From positions 1 to 49,215 of the forward strand of contig CAYPMJ010000002.1 in assembly GCA_964411785.1 (NCBI GenBank): 49,215 bases of DNA, read 5' to 3'. Both the position numbers and the translations under genes were made by a program. Below, in pieces: positions 7,693 to 16,287 of this stretch. The notes under the pieces are model-generated. The model did no database searches. It saw only the letters and a program-made list of their open reading frames with translations, and was not told the origin of the DNA. How positions within the stretch are numbered: the stretch's first letter is position 1; each line of letters opens with the position of its first letter. Source of the stretch: RUG626 sp964411785 (GTDB lineage: Bacteria > Bacillota > Clostridia > Oscillospirales > Oscillospiraceae).

Positions 7693-7718
7693 ACAAATGG
7701 GCAATTCAAGCTTATAAT
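7690..7718 (+). promoter_or_regulatory. Activator-dependent promoter of the transporter operon
   Basis: TATAAT at 7713-7718 has no recognisable -35 box at the 17-bp position (7690-7695), where the operator repeat ends. That pattern fits a promoter needing an activator. The leader of about 85 nt contains CCGGGG at 7736-7741 paired with CCCCGG at 7778-7783. Confidence 0.55.
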
Positions 7719-7807
7719 ATAACTTAGCTAAAAAACCGGGGGGACCTGTCCGCCATAAGTGACACTTTGCCCAAACTCCCCGGGAATTTCAGGTGGGATG
7801 TCGCCTC

Positions 7808-8377
7808 ATGAGACAGCGTACAATCAAAGAATACCGTTCAATAGATCTTCTCCTCCTTGCAGTTGTCCTGGCAGTATTTGAGTTTATAATCGTCAAGGTG
7901 TCCGGCTCCTCGATGTTCAGCGATCAGCCGTTTACCGTGTCGCTGGCGGGGGCCGTGACCTCCATTGTGTATATGCGCTGGGGCTTCTGGGGCGGTATAC
8001 ACGCGGCTCTTTCGGGATTTCTGTTCTGTGTGTACTCAGGCGGAACAATGGAACAGATCCTCATCTACACAGTGGGCAATCTGTTCTCGCTCCCGGCTGT
8101 TTTCATCCTCCGCAAGGTGGGCTATGAGAAGGTGAGAACCGGTCAGTGGCTGTCAATGCTCTTTCCCCTGGCGGTGATTCTCCTCATGCAGTGCGGCAGG
8201 GCCGTTATCGCAGCGCTTCTGGGCGAGAGCTTCGGCGGGGTGCTGGCGTTCTTTACCACAGATTCCCTTTCCGACGTTTTTACTCTGGTCATCATCTGGA
8301 TCGCACGCAGACTGGATGGGCTGTATGAGAACCAGAAGCACTACCTTCTTCGCATCCAGAATAATGAAAACTTGTGA
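7808..8377 (+). CDS. Polytopic membrane protein resembling ECF transporter S components
   Basis: The 189-residue protein is hydrophobic with about five or six membrane helices. The pattern of short loops and Gly-rich helices (MRWGFWGGIHAALSGF, then TVGNLFSLP) resembles substrate-capture S components of ECF transporters, but no specific family is certain. I chose ATG 7808 because AGGTGG (7791-7796) sits 11 nt upstream; a GTG at 7793 is in frame but would overlap that site. It is the first gene after the AraC-controlled promoter and precedes the two sugar permeases by 27 bp, so it is probably part of the uronide uptake system. No ECF T component or ECF-type ATPases are nearby, so a conventional ECF role is doubtful. 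Confidence 0.6.
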   Translation: MRQRTIKEYRSIDLLLLAVVLAVFEFIIVKVSGSSMFSDQPFTVSLAGAVTSIVYMRWGFWGGIHAALSGFLFCVYSGGTMEQILIYTVGNLFSLPAVFILRKVGYEKVRTGQWLSMLFPLAVILLMQCGRAVIAALLGESFGGVLAFFTTDSLSDVFTLVIIWIARRLDGLYENQKHYLLRIQNNENL

Positions 8378-8404
8378 ACGCAATATTAATAAAAGGAGAC
8401 GGAT

Positions 8405-9466
8405 ATGATGAAAGCAAAAGCAGCCGATTTCATCCTCTTCGATAAGGAGAAGGGCGTCTACCGGGAGGATCCTGAACAGGCCGTCCGCGACGACGTGGAG
8501 AAGCATTACTGGCTTCACGTGGGGCGGACGGTGCTCAAGGACTGGCGACTGTACCTGATGCTTGTGCCGATGCTTCTGGTGTTCCTGTTCTGGCGGTATA
8601 TGCCCATGTATGAGCTCCTGGGGTGCTTTAAGGTCCCGGATTCTGTGAAGTCAGTGTCGGAGCAGTTCTTCGCGGGATTCTCGCATTTCAAGCGGCTCTT
8701 GGTGGGCGGAGACACGCTGTCACTTGATTTCTGGCGTGCAATGCGCAACACGTTCATAATCAGTTTCTATGGTCTGCTTTTCGGATTTCCAATGCCGATT
8801 ATTCTGGCGCTCTTCTTCAACGAGATCAAGTCTGATATCGCAAGAAGTGTCTATCAGGTCCTGACGTACCTGCCGAAGTTCATGTCCACCGTCGTAATGA
8901 CGTCCCTCGTGACAATGCTTGTGAAGCAGAGCTCCATCACCACCGGAATGGGCATCGTGAGCCAGCTTCTGGCAAACCTCCATCTTATCTCACAGGAGAC
9001 GGCGGAGGCAGGTCTGCTTAATAACCCCGGCTTCTTCCGGGCCATCTACCAGATAAGCGGCATATGGGAGAGCGCGGGCTATGACAGTATCGTCTTCTTC
9101 GCAGCTATCATAGCCATTTCACCTACAAGCTACGAGGCGGCACAGATCGACGGAGCCAACAAGTGGGCCCAGATGCGCTATGTGGTGCTGCCCAGCATAC
9201 TGTCGACTATCGTCATCATGCTGATAACCCGTATAGGCTCGCTGCTCAACATCGGCTACGAGAAGGTCCTGCTGCTCTATAACACCAATACATATATGAC
9301 AGCTGATGTGGTGTCCACCTTCGCAAACCGCCATGGCATGGGCTCCGGCGGAGGCGGAACCGGTATCGCCGCTGCCGCTGAGATGATGAACAACGTGGTG
9401 GGCATGCTGCTGGTGATTGGCGCCAACACCATAGCACGCAAGGCGTCTGATACGTCCCTGTATTGA
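8405..9466 (+). CDS. Sugar ABC transporter permease (LplB-type)
   Basis: The 353-residue protein is a MalF/LplB-type permease with about six membrane helices after a cytoplasmic N-terminal extension of about 45 residues, which is longer than usual. The EAA loop that contacts the ATPase is visible as SYEAAQIDGANKWAQM followed by YVVLP. It forms the membrane channel together with the next gene product. The start has AAAGGAGAC five bases upstream; ATG 8405 and ATG 8408 are both possible. It lies 21 bp upstream of the second permease, in the order typical of LplB-YtcP-LplA transporters for uronide or complex plant oligosaccharides. Substrate (oligogalacturonides) is inferred from the surrounding pectin enzymes. 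Confidence 0.93.
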   Translation: MMKAKAADFILFDKEKGVYREDPEQAVRDDVEKHYWLHVGRTVLKDWRLYLMLVPMLLVFLFWRYMPMYELLGCFKVPDSVKSVSEQFFAGFSHFKRLLVGGDTLSLDFWRAMRNTFIISFYGLLFGFPMPIILALFFNEIKSDIARSVYQVLTYLPKFMSTVVMTSLVTMLVKQSSITTGMGIVSQLLANLHLISQETAEAGLLNNPGFFRAIYQISGIWESAGYDSIVFFAAIIAISPTSYEAAQIDGANKWAQMRYVVLPSILSTIVIMLITRIGSLLNIGYEKVLLLYNTNTYMTADVVSTFANRHGMGSGGGGTGIAAAAEMMNNVVGMLLVIGANTIARKASDTSLY

Positions 9467-9487
9467 GTAAAGTCAGGTGGTGGAGAA

Positions 9488-10378
9488 ATGAAAAGAAAGC
9501 TTGAAATTTCGGAACTTATATTTAAGATCATAAGTTATACCCTTCTGACGATTTTTGCTCTGCTGTGCCTGTACCCGTTTGTCTACGCAGTGTCGGCGTC
9601 GATAAGCGGACGGCACGCGGTGGAGTACGGTGAGATCGTGCTTCTGCCGAAAGATATCCAGTTTGAGGCATTTGCCAGAATGTTCAACGACAACATGTTC
9701 TGGAATTCCTATTCAAACACGTTGTTCCTAACGCTGTACGGGACAATCTGGTCCATGCTGGTGGCAATACTGGGCGCTTATGCGCTGTCCAAGAAGAGGC
9801 TGCTCTTCAGGAAGACCTTCAACTTCTTCCTGGTGTTTACAATGTGGTTTTCAGCCGGCATTGTGCCGCAGTATCTGAATTACATAGCTACAGGGAAGAT
9901 ATTCGATGCTGTGGGCATAACGGATGATAAGTGGCTGGTGGTTATAGCGATGGGCATGGCTGCGATGAACATCATTCTGCTCCGGAACGCCTTCGAGGGT
10001 GTCCCGTCTGAGATTGAGGAAGCAGCGATTGTTGACGGCGCCACGGAGATGAACGTTCTGACCAAGGTCTACATACCGATGAGTAAGTCGACCATAGCCA
10101 CAGTCGCGCTGTTCTTCGCGATTTCCCGCTGGAACGGCTACTTCTGGGCCAGGCAGATGATCTCGAATACAAATGAGCATCCGCTGCAGGTTTTCATCCG
10201 GCTTCGTCTGGAGGAATTCCGGGATCCGGAGTTCATGACCGGGTGGAACGAGAGCTATGCATCAGACTCCGTCATATATGCCCTGATTGTCTGCTCCATA
10301 ATACCGATCCTTATAATCTACCCCTTCATTCAGAAGTATTTTGCCAAGGGCGTTAACGTGGGCGGCGTCAAGGAGTAA
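9488..10378 (+). CDS. Carbohydrate ABC transporter permease (YtcP/LplC-type)
   Basis: The 296-residue protein has six membrane helices and the EAA-loop signature EIEEAAIVDGATEM. It is the MalG-like partner of the permease upstream. The start at 9488 has AGGTGGTGGAG upstream. It is followed by the lipoprotein binding protein after a 105-bp gap holding two small inverted repeats (CCGGA..TCCGG and GGGC..GCCC) and a strong AGGAGG site; the gap may tune the ratio of binding protein to permease. This permease type is usual in Firmicutes transporters of rhamnogalacturonan and uronide oligosaccharides (established knowledge of the family); the exact ligand is not visible. Confidence 0.93.
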   Translation: MKRKLEISELIFKIISYTLLTIFALLCLYPFVYAVSASISGRHAVEYGEIVLLPKDIQFEAFARMFNDNMFWNSYSNTLFLTLYGTIWSMLVAILGAYALSKKRLLFRKTFNFFLVFTMWFSAGIVPQYLNYIATGKIFDAVGITDDKWLVVIAMGMAAMNIILLRNAFEGVPSEIEEAAIVDGATEMNVLTKVYIPMSKSTIATVALFFAISRWNGYFWARQMISNTNEHPLQVFIRLRLEEFRDPEFMTGWNESYASDSVIYALIVCSIIPILIIYPFIQKYFAKGVNVGGVKE

Positions 10379-10483
10379 GAAAGCAGATGTGGATGTTATC
10401 CGGATTATGTCCGGTGACACGAAGGGCGATGCCCTCCGTATGAAAGAGCTGAAAGAGTTAAATGTGTTAGGAGGATAAACGAA

Positions 10484-12688
10484 ATGAGAAAAGGCAGAAA
10501 GACAATGGCCGTGCTTCTGGCAGTGGTGATGCTGGTTTGTCTGCTGACAGCCTGCGGCCCGTCTATCACCGTCCAGGAAAACAGCGGATCAGGCTCGAGT
10601 GACACCGGTGGATCAAGCTCCAGTGGCACCGGCAACCAGAACAGCGGTGACAACGGCGGAGCAGATTCCTCTACTACCACTGCTGAGCTGACATTCGCGC
10701 AGGGGACTGTTCTGCGCATGGCGACAGGCTACAACAGCTCAAAGACAGGGTTGTTCTTCGACGCCAGCGTAACCGGCGACGGGATTACCCTTGCCGATGG
10801 GATTACCTATCACTCCGGCGACCTGAAGCCCACCTGGGTTGAGGTCCAGAACAGACTTGGAATGGTGTTTGAGAACAAATACCAGGGGAACTCTGCTTCA
10901 TCGGAGTTTGAGTACTGGAGGGAGCAGCTGGACCAGGTTGACATGGTCAGCGGAACCGCCACTCAGCTCAACGAGAACGGCGGAGAGGGGAGCCTCGTAA
11001 ATATCGCTGAGTATCTCGATATGATGCCGAACTTCAAGGCTTACCTGGAGGAGAACCCGATCATCCGCATGTCCATCACCGGCGACACCGCGACGGGAGC
11101 CATCTACTTCAGCCCGTACTTTGACGGTGTCAGCGACATAGAGCGTATGCCGCTCATGCGTACAGACTGGGTGGAGAAGCTGCTGAACGGCTCAGGTGAA
11201 TTTACTGCGTCGGCCAGCAATAAGACCAGCACCCCGAGCTATGAACCGTATATGCCCACCTCCGGCCAGGTTACGGTTGACGTGGTGAAGGCTGACGGCT
11301 CCGGCGTTGAGTATGTGACTAAGGACTATGATGCGGCAGGAAACATCATAGCGAACATGAACGCGAAGGGCTCTATGACAGGAGTGGAAGCTGTCAATAT
11401 GCTCCGTACCTACATTGACGAGGCTTATGACGGCTACTATGGCGAGAATCGCGCCGACCTCTTTATCGGACAGAATGCCGCGTGGGATGCAGATGAGCTT
11501 GTGGCTCTGCTGCGCTGCGTGGTCGCAAATCCGCAGACCCTCAACGGGACGAATTCAGTGCAGGGACTCTTCACCCGTGAAGACTCCAACAACCAGAGAC
11601 GTGTGGATATGTTCCGTTTTGCCGGAACTCTCTTCGGAGTCCGCGGCCTTGAGTCACGCCAGGACTACCTCTATGTAGGGACCGACAACCAGCTTCATGA
11701 CGCCCGTCAGGAGACAGAGACCTACGAGGCCATGGAGCGGATGCACGCAATGGTAGAGGAGGGCCTGATCTCGAAGGCATTTGTGGATATGTCTGATGAG
11801 ACCACCGAGAAATACCTTGAAAATGACCTGGGATTCATGCACTACGACTATAACCAGACCCAGACTCTGTATAACGCGACCGCGCTGGATGAGGGCGAGA
11901 AGTACATGGCAGTGATGGTGCCGGTGGCTCGCTGGTATGACGGGACGAATGAGGACGGAGTATATATGCGCTTTACCGAGTCATGGCGCTCCGTCAAGAC
12001 AGATGGATGGGGAATCTCCAAGGCTGGTGTGGGCGACGATCAGGATAAGCTTTATGCTTGCCTTAAGCTGATTGACTACGCCTATTCTGAGGAGGGCCAG
12101 ATTCTCATGAGCTATGGCCCGGACGCTTTCATCAAGACAAATTCTGATGGCAGCTATGTGACCTTCAGCTTCAACGGGAAAGAGATGCCGGTGATTGCTG
12201 ATGCAACTTATGAAGAGCTTTGGGACAAAGCAAGCGGGAACTATACAAACTATGCCCGTCAGTATCTTGGTTCCACGCTGTCGTTCCTGAAGAGCCAGGC
12301 CTTTGAATATCAGTGCACGCATGAGGTCGGGAAGGAGGGCGCTGCGCACATATCCAATGCAATCGCACTTGGGGTGATCCGTCATCCGGAGCTTGCGGTC
12401 TGTGATAACGCGTGGTATACCATAGTTCCGACGATTCTTCCGAACTACCCGGCTGAGCAGGACATGATTAACAGCTACACCGACCTTGGCGATGAGCGCT
12501 TCGGTCAGTCCAAGAGTCAGTCGAACCTCCTCATTGACATAATCGTGAACGGGTACACGGTGGAGGGGATGCACGATGCCTCTACAGCCGCCGAGGTTGT
12601 TGCGACAACATACAGCGGGACGCAGTACCTGCAGCTGAAGAACACTGCATGGCAGAGGGCGTTGAGCTTCTACGATACAATAAAGTAA
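10484..12688 (+). CDS. Extracellular solute-binding lipoprotein (LplA-like), unusually long
   Basis: The 734-residue protein starts with a lipoprotein signal: basic MRKGRK, a hydrophobic stretch, and lipobox LTAC with Cys24. A Ser/Gly/Asn/Thr-rich linker (about 28-65) tethers the binding domain, whose later half has the family-like pattern ending in a YDxG-like plus SFYDTIK tail. It would capture sugars outside the membrane and pass them to the permeases encoded upstream. LplA-type proteins are more often about 500-560 residues, so about 170 residues are extra, possibly for larger oligosaccharides. A perfect 12-bp hairpin follows the stop, a usual arrangement that favours high expression of binding proteins within an operon. 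A strong AGGAGG site precedes the start. Confidence 0.9.
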   Translation: MRKGRKTMAVLLAVVMLVCLLTACGPSITVQENSGSGSSDTGGSSSSGTGNQNSGDNGGADSSTTTAELTFAQGTVLRMATGYNSSKTGLFFDASVTGDGITLADGITYHSGDLKPTWVEVQNRLGMVFENKYQGNSASSEFEYWREQLDQVDMVSGTATQLNENGGEGSLVNIAEYLDMMPNFKAYLEENPIIRMSITGDTATGAIYFSPYFDGVSDIERMPLMRTDWVEKLLNGSGEFTASASNKTSTPSYEPYMPTSGQVTVDVVKADGSGVEYVTKDYDAAGNIIANMNAKGSMTGVEAVNMLRTYIDEAYDGYYGENRADLFIGQNAAWDADELVALLRCVVANPQTLNGTNSVQGLFTREDSNNQRRVDMFRFAGTLFGVRGLESRQDYLYVGTDNQLHDARQETETYEAMERMHAMVEEGLISKAFVDMSDETTEKYLENDLGFMHYDYNQTQTLYNATALDEGEKYMAVMVPVARWYDGTNEDGVYMRFTESWRSVKTDGWGISKAGVGDDQDKLYACLKLIDYAYSEEGQILMSYGPDAFIKTNSDGSYVTFSFNGKEMPVIADATYEELWDKASGNYTNYARQYLGSTLSFLKSQAFEYQCTHEVGKEGAAHISNAIALGVIRHPELAVCDNAWYTIVPTILPNYPAEQDMINSYTDLGDERFGQSKSQSNLLIDIIVNGYTVEGMHDASTAAEVVATTYSGTQYLQLKNTAWQRALSFYDTIK

Positions 12689-12704
12689 TAGAAACTGGCC
12701 ACAG

Positions 12705-12763
12705 GGCCGCGACGAAAGCGGCCATCAGACCCGCCGTCCCCCAGGACTTAACCTGGGGGACGG
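12705..12763 (+). other. Two hairpins after the binding-protein gene
   Basis: GGCCGC 12705-12710 pairs with 12718-12723, and 12734-12745 pairs perfectly with 12752-12763 (12 bp, 6-nt loop). There is no T-run after the second stem and the operon continues 26 bp later, so it is more likely an mRNA-stabilising or partial-termination element than a full terminator. Confidence 0.65.
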
Positions 12764-12788
12764 GGAAGGGGAAAACAGGGAGGTCGCT

Positions 12789-13367
12789 ATGTATAAAAGA
12801 CAGATGAAACTGCAGAAGCTGTTTTGCCTGATAGCTGTTTGTGTCAGTGCAGCGGTCTTCGTTTACTCGCTGGGGATCATGACTGACCTGTATGATTCCC
12901 TGTACAGCACCATGGTGAATCCAAACAATCTCAGTGAAACCGACGTGCCGGGTTCCTACGTCTATTACGAGATGCAGGGCTTTAACCAGAATCTGCTGAT
13001 GGCGTCAATAGGGCTTATTCTGCTGGCGTTGCTTCTGTTTATAACTAATACTAACACTCGCAGAAAGTATTATATAGGAAACTATTTTGCTTCAGTGCTG
13101 TACGCTGTTGCTGCAGTGGCTGTCTCTGTGTGGGGACATATAGAGATAGAGAAGTATAAGGCGAAATTTCTACAGATCGATTTTGCTGCTCTGAAGGTCC
13201 ATGCGGATATGTGGAAGACTGCTTACACCGAGTCCACGTTCTGGTTCGATATACATTACCTGCTTTTCGCGCTCCTCATTATCGAAGCTGGACTCCTGGT
13301 GTTTAACCTGATCTGGAAGAACGCGCTCATGAAGAGTGAGACTGAGCTTTTGAGCGCTAAGGCGTAA
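12789..13367 (+). CDS. Small four-TM membrane protein, unknown family (transporter module 1)
   Basis: I do not recognise a named family. The 192-residue protein has about four membrane helices (roughly 9-30, 67-86, 95-116 and 153-176), a basic N-terminus, and two soluble loops rich in Tyr/Asn and Glu/Lys of about 35 residues each, probably outside the cell. A good site (GGGAGGTCGC) precedes ATG 12789. It lies between the binding lipoprotein and the first ATPase and is followed by another small membrane protein. Together with the pair at 15021-16241 it makes a repeated pattern of two small membrane proteins before each ATPase, which suggests an accessory role in the transporter; that is inference from position. 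Confidence 0.7.
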   Translation: MYKRQMKLQKLFCLIAVCVSAAVFVYSLGIMTDLYDSLYSTMVNPNNLSETDVPGSYVYYEMQGFNQNLLMASIGLILLALLLFITNTNTRRKYYIGNYFASVLYAVAAVAVSVWGHIEIEKYKAKFLQIDFAALKVHADMWKTAYTESTFWFDIHYLLFALLIIEAGLLVFNLIWKNALMKSETELLSAKA

Positions 13368-13436
13368 GCCTGATGAAGAGATTCCTGTTGTGGATCATAC
13401 AGCGTGAAACATACTATTTGGGGAGGCGGCAGCGTC

Positions 13437-13925
13437 ATGAATGAAGATCTGGAGTTGAAGCGAGACAGAATGAGGTTTACTAAGAATTCAACCTCCGCAA
13501 ATCTTGCCATTCTTGCTATTGTTTTCGATGTTCTCTATTTTGTCAGCATTTATCAATCCGATGTGGGCACATGGTACTACTCCATTCTTGTAGGTGCCTC
13601 CATCATATATAATCTGGTTTTCCTGCTGGCCACATTTCTTTCCTCCGAGGGTGTGAAGAACTATAAGGTCAATTATTCGTATCTGCTGGCTGCGCTTGGT
13701 GTGATGCAGATAGTACGGATTTTCGTTATCCCGCTGCGGGCGAGAAACGCCGTGGTCTCATCGGGCGGTGTGGAGCAGGAGGTAATGGGGGCTGGTCAGT
13801 TTACCAGGTTGGTTATATACCTTGTGTGTTCGGCTGCCTGCCTTATAGCGTCAGCTGTGATAAATTACATCAAATGCCGTGCTCTCGAGGAGCACATGAA
13901 GTCCCTGGCGGGGAAATCCGCATAA
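13437..13925 (+). CDS. Small four-TM membrane protein, unknown family (transporter module 1)
   Basis: The 162-residue protein starts most likely at ATG 13437, which has GGGGAGGCGG upstream; a GTG at 13404 is in frame but lacks a clear site. A charged amphipathic N-terminus (about 20 residues) precedes four predicted helices (about 20-40, 45-68, 80-98 and 122-145). No catalytic motif is seen. The hydropathy layout, including a short polar turn with K-x-V-N between helices 2 and 3, resembles the protein at 15021, which could mean a distant relation. It ends 12 bp before the first ATPase gene, whose site AAGGAGG overlaps its stop region, so co-expression with the ATPase is very likely. Confidence 0.7.
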   Translation: MNEDLELKRDRMRFTKNSTSANLAILAIVFDVLYFVSIYQSDVGTWYYSILVGASIIYNLVFLLATFLSSEGVKNYKVNYSYLLAALGVMQIVRIFVIPLRARNAVVSSGGVEQEVMGAGQFTRLVIYLVCSAACLIASAVINYIKCRALEEHMKSLAGKSA

Positions 13926-13937
13926 GGAGGCACAACA

Positions 13938-15005
13938 ATGGCTGAACTGAAATTACAGCACATCGACAAGATATACGATAATAATGTTCAGGCGGTTTTC
14001 GACTTTAACCTGGATGTGGAAGATGGAGAACTTATAGTTCTTGTTGGTCCGTCCGGCTGCGGCAAGTCAACTACATTGCGTATGGTGGCCGGCCTTGAGG
14101 ATATATCAGCTGGAAAGCTCCTTCTGGACGGCCGCGAGATAACCAAGACCCCGGCTAAGGACAGAGATATGGCGATGGTTTTCCAGAACTATGCGCTGTA
14201 CGGTCATATGACGATATATGAGAATATGGCCTTCTCCCTTACTCTGAGGAAAGAGGATCCGAATGTAATACACAAAAAGGTGCTGGCCGCGGCAGAGATA
14301 CTGGGGCTCACCTCGCAGCTTAATAAGAAGCCTGCGCAGCTGTCAGGCGGCCAGAGGCAGAGGGTCGCCATGGGACGTTCAATAGTACGTAACCCGAAGG
14401 TATTCCTCTTCGACGAGCCGTTGTCGAACCTTGACGCCAAGCTTCGCGGCGCTACGAGAAGAGAGATTCTGCTCCTGCATAAACGCCTTGGAGCGACAAT
14501 GCTGTACGTAACCCACGACCAGACTGAGGCGCTCACTCTTGCAGACCGTATAGTGTGTATGTCGATGGGTCATGTGCAGCAGGTAGGCACTCCGCTTGAG
14601 CTCTATGATACGCCGAATAATGTGTTTGTGGCAAGCTTTATTGGCCTTCCGCCTATGAATTTCTTTGACGTTAAGGTCTCAGGGAATGAGCTTGTGGGTC
14701 CCGGATTTAAGGCCGCCCTTGAGCCGGATGAGAAGAAAGTACTGGGGCCCTATCAGGGTAAGGAGATACTGCTTGGCGTCCGTCCGGAGAACATTGAGGA
14801 GGGCAAGGGCTTTGGCGTGACGGTGACGAATAACGAGAACCTGGGCATGAATACGCTTGTATACGGTACAATTGGCGGAGCCTCCGGAGCGAAGATTACG
14901 GCTAAGCTGAAAGGCTGGATGGATTACAAGCATGGCCAGGAGGTCCAGTTTGCCATAAAGAAAAAACACCTCTTTGATAAAGACACTACTGAGGCTATAA
15001 GGTAG
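13938..15005 (+). CDS. ABC transporter ATPase, MsmX/UgpC-type, copy 1
   Basis: The 355-residue cytoplasmic ATPase has Walker A GPSGCGKST (residues 34-42), Q-loop MVFQNYALYGHMT, signature LSGGQRQRVAMGRS, Walker B VFLFDEPLSNLDAKL, and H-loop YVTHDQTEA, followed by a C-terminal TOBE-type regulatory domain. It powers the sugar permeases. Differences from typical MsmX proteins include YGHMT instead of YPHMT after the Q-loop and an unusual RGATRREILLLHK stretch after the D-loop, where relatives have R-x-x-M-R-x-E-I-x-x-L/I-H. A second complete ATPase is encoded at 16288, so the pair may form a heterodimer. Many Firmicutes keep one shared MsmX elsewhere in the genome, so two dedicated copies are notable. 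Confidence 0.93.
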   Translation: MAELKLQHIDKIYDNNVQAVFDFNLDVEDGELIVLVGPSGCGKSTTLRMVAGLEDISAGKLLLDGREITKTPAKDRDMAMVFQNYALYGHMTIYENMAFSLTLRKEDPNVIHKKVLAAAEILGLTSQLNKKPAQLSGGQRQRVAMGRSIVRNPKVFLFDEPLSNLDAKLRGATRREILLLHKRLGATMLYVTHDQTEALTLADRIVCMSMGHVQQVGTPLELYDTPNNVFVASFIGLPPMNFFDVKVSGNELVGPGFKAALEPDEKKVLGPYQGKEILLGVRPENIEEGKGFGVTVTNNENLGMNTLVYGTIGGASGAKITAKLKGWMDYKHGQEVQFAIKKKHLFDKDTTEAIR

Positions 15006-15020
15006 AGGAGGGGAGCAGTT

Positions 15021-15593
15021 ATGGAAAAAAAGAAAGTCAGCTTTGGCGCACGTGTGAAAGAGGCTGTCCGTAAGCTTATTGTCTCCCTGAAACGCCGCCC
15101 GCAGAATATTCCCCTTTTGATGCTGGTCATAACATTCCTGTTCTATTCTCTGCATCTTACGGCAATATCCAATACTACGTCCAGGATACAGGGCTCGAAC
15201 ATGGGACTTTGTGGTTTTGCGACCATGCTGTTCTCCATGCTGTCCATGGTTTGTTTCGGCAACGCTTTTCCGCGCAGGAAGCCTGTGAATAAGGTGATGC
15301 TCACACTGATGTTCGTGATGCTTGCCGTGGTTGTAGTGGCAGACGTGACATATCTGAACGCCATATACGCAGCAATCAATCGCGCGGAGAGCCCGATTGT
15401 CGTGACCACGGACACCGCTTATATTGCCTATGCGGCATCGTATCTCCAGACACACATTATACTGATCTGTATTTCAGTTGTTCTGATAGTGCTGTTGCCG
15501 GTCTATTCCAAGCTCATCAAGAAGATACGCACCAGCATTGAGGTGGAGGAGACGGAGGACATTGGTACAATAGATATTTCCGGAGAGGAATAA
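15021..15593 (+). CDS. Small four-TM membrane protein, unknown family (transporter module 2)
   Basis: The 190-residue protein has a very basic cytoplasmic N-terminus (about 28 residues), four predicted helices (about 29-48, 60-80, 90-112 and 136-162) and an acidic C-terminal tail (VEVEETEDIG..). A loop of about 25 residues after helix 3 probably faces outward. GAGGGGAGC precedes ATG 15021. It is placed 15 bp after the first ATPase and 9 bp before another small membrane protein. No domain is recognised. The charge asymmetry suggests cytoplasmic contacts at both ends, perhaps with the ATPases, but that is inferred only. Confidence 0.7.
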   Translation: MEKKKVSFGARVKEAVRKLIVSLKRRPQNIPLLMLVITFLFYSLHLTAISNTTSRIQGSNMGLCGFATMLFSMLSMVCFGNAFPRRKPVNKVMLTLMFVMLAVVVVADVTYLNAIYAAINRAESPIVVTTDTAYIAYAASYLQTHIILICISVVLIVLLPVYSKLIKKIRTSIEVEETEDIGTIDISGEE

Positions 15594-15602
15594 GGTTCAG
15601 AG

Positions 15603-16241
15603 ATGGCAAAGAAACCCAGCAAAGGCAGCAATCAGGCACATGAACCCGCGGAGGAATACTACAAGCTTAAGACCAAGGCGGTTGACGATCTCGTAAATGC
15701 TACGAAGGAGAATTCGCCGCAGGTTTCGCCGGAGGAGCTGCGTAAGTACCATTCGGGCGGGAAGCTTAAGATTCCGAATTGGCTGAAGGTTAATTTCGTT
15801 AAATTCTGGTTTCCCGCTGCCGCGTGCTTTTTCTTCTACTGGGGATTGGGGACCACTGTCCCAGCGGATTTGGATCGGCTTGTGATTCTGGGGCTGGGGA
15901 TCGGTATTATAACGGATCTTCTGACGAACAACGTGCTTCGCAATTTTTCGGAGACGAAGGGCGGGAACGACCGCTGGATGATGTTCCCGAAGAAGAATTT
16001 CGCCAGCTATTTTGAGAACATACTTTACGCCTATGTGGTGCTGTTTCTCGTGTGGACGATATACACAGTGATAAACAGTGTAGTTATGGCTTTGACCGGT
16101 GACACGGACACAATAGCGCTGGGTGTAGAGCCGATACTTTTTGGACTGTTCTATCTCGGGTGTGATCTTGCGCTTATAGAGCTGAAGCACCTGGGACAGA
16201 GGATTTTTGAGGACGCAAAAAGGGCCTCCCGGCAAGGATGA
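15603..16241 (+). CDS. Small membrane protein, unknown family (transporter module 2)
   Basis: The 212-residue protein has a long hydrophilic N-terminus of about 60 residues rich in Lys/Glu/Pro, then four hydrophobic segments (about 63-84, 92-112, 138-163 and 176-198). No family is recognised. ATG 15603 follows AAGGTTCAGAG, a weak site, so translation may depend on the gene upstream, whose stop is 9 bp away. GGCCTC (16223-16228) and GAGGCC (16242-16247) flank the stop codon and could pair. It is the fourth small membrane protein of the operon and sits directly before the second ATPase. Confidence 0.7.
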   Translation: MAKKPSKGSNQAHEPAEEYYKLKTKAVDDLVNATKENSPQVSPEELRKYHSGGKLKIPNWLKVNFVKFWFPAAACFFFYWGLGTTVPADLDRLVILGLGIGIITDLLTNNVLRNFSETKGGNDRWMMFPKKNFASYFENILYAYVVLFLVWTIYTVINSVVMALTGDTDTIALGVEPILFGLFYLGCDLALIELKHLGQRIFEDAKRASRQG

Positions 16242-16287
16242 GAGGCCGGCACATGATAAAATTTAGTATAGTGCAGGAGGGAAAGTC

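Noticed and set aside
7793..7807. GTG start at 7793 for the ECF-S-like gene
   Set aside because: It would overlap the only Shine-Dalgarno-like site (7791-7796), whereas ATG 7808 has that site at a workable distance.
14679..15455. 258-codon minus-strand frame across the first ATPase and the next small gene
   Set aside because: It is antisense to two well supported genes, His/Cys-rich with no domain, and has no start context; treated as a shadow.
16223..16247. GGCCTC/GAGGCC pair around the stop of the fourth small membrane gene
   Set aside because: Only 6 bp with a 13-nt loop, no T-run and operon continuing; too weak to call a terminator.
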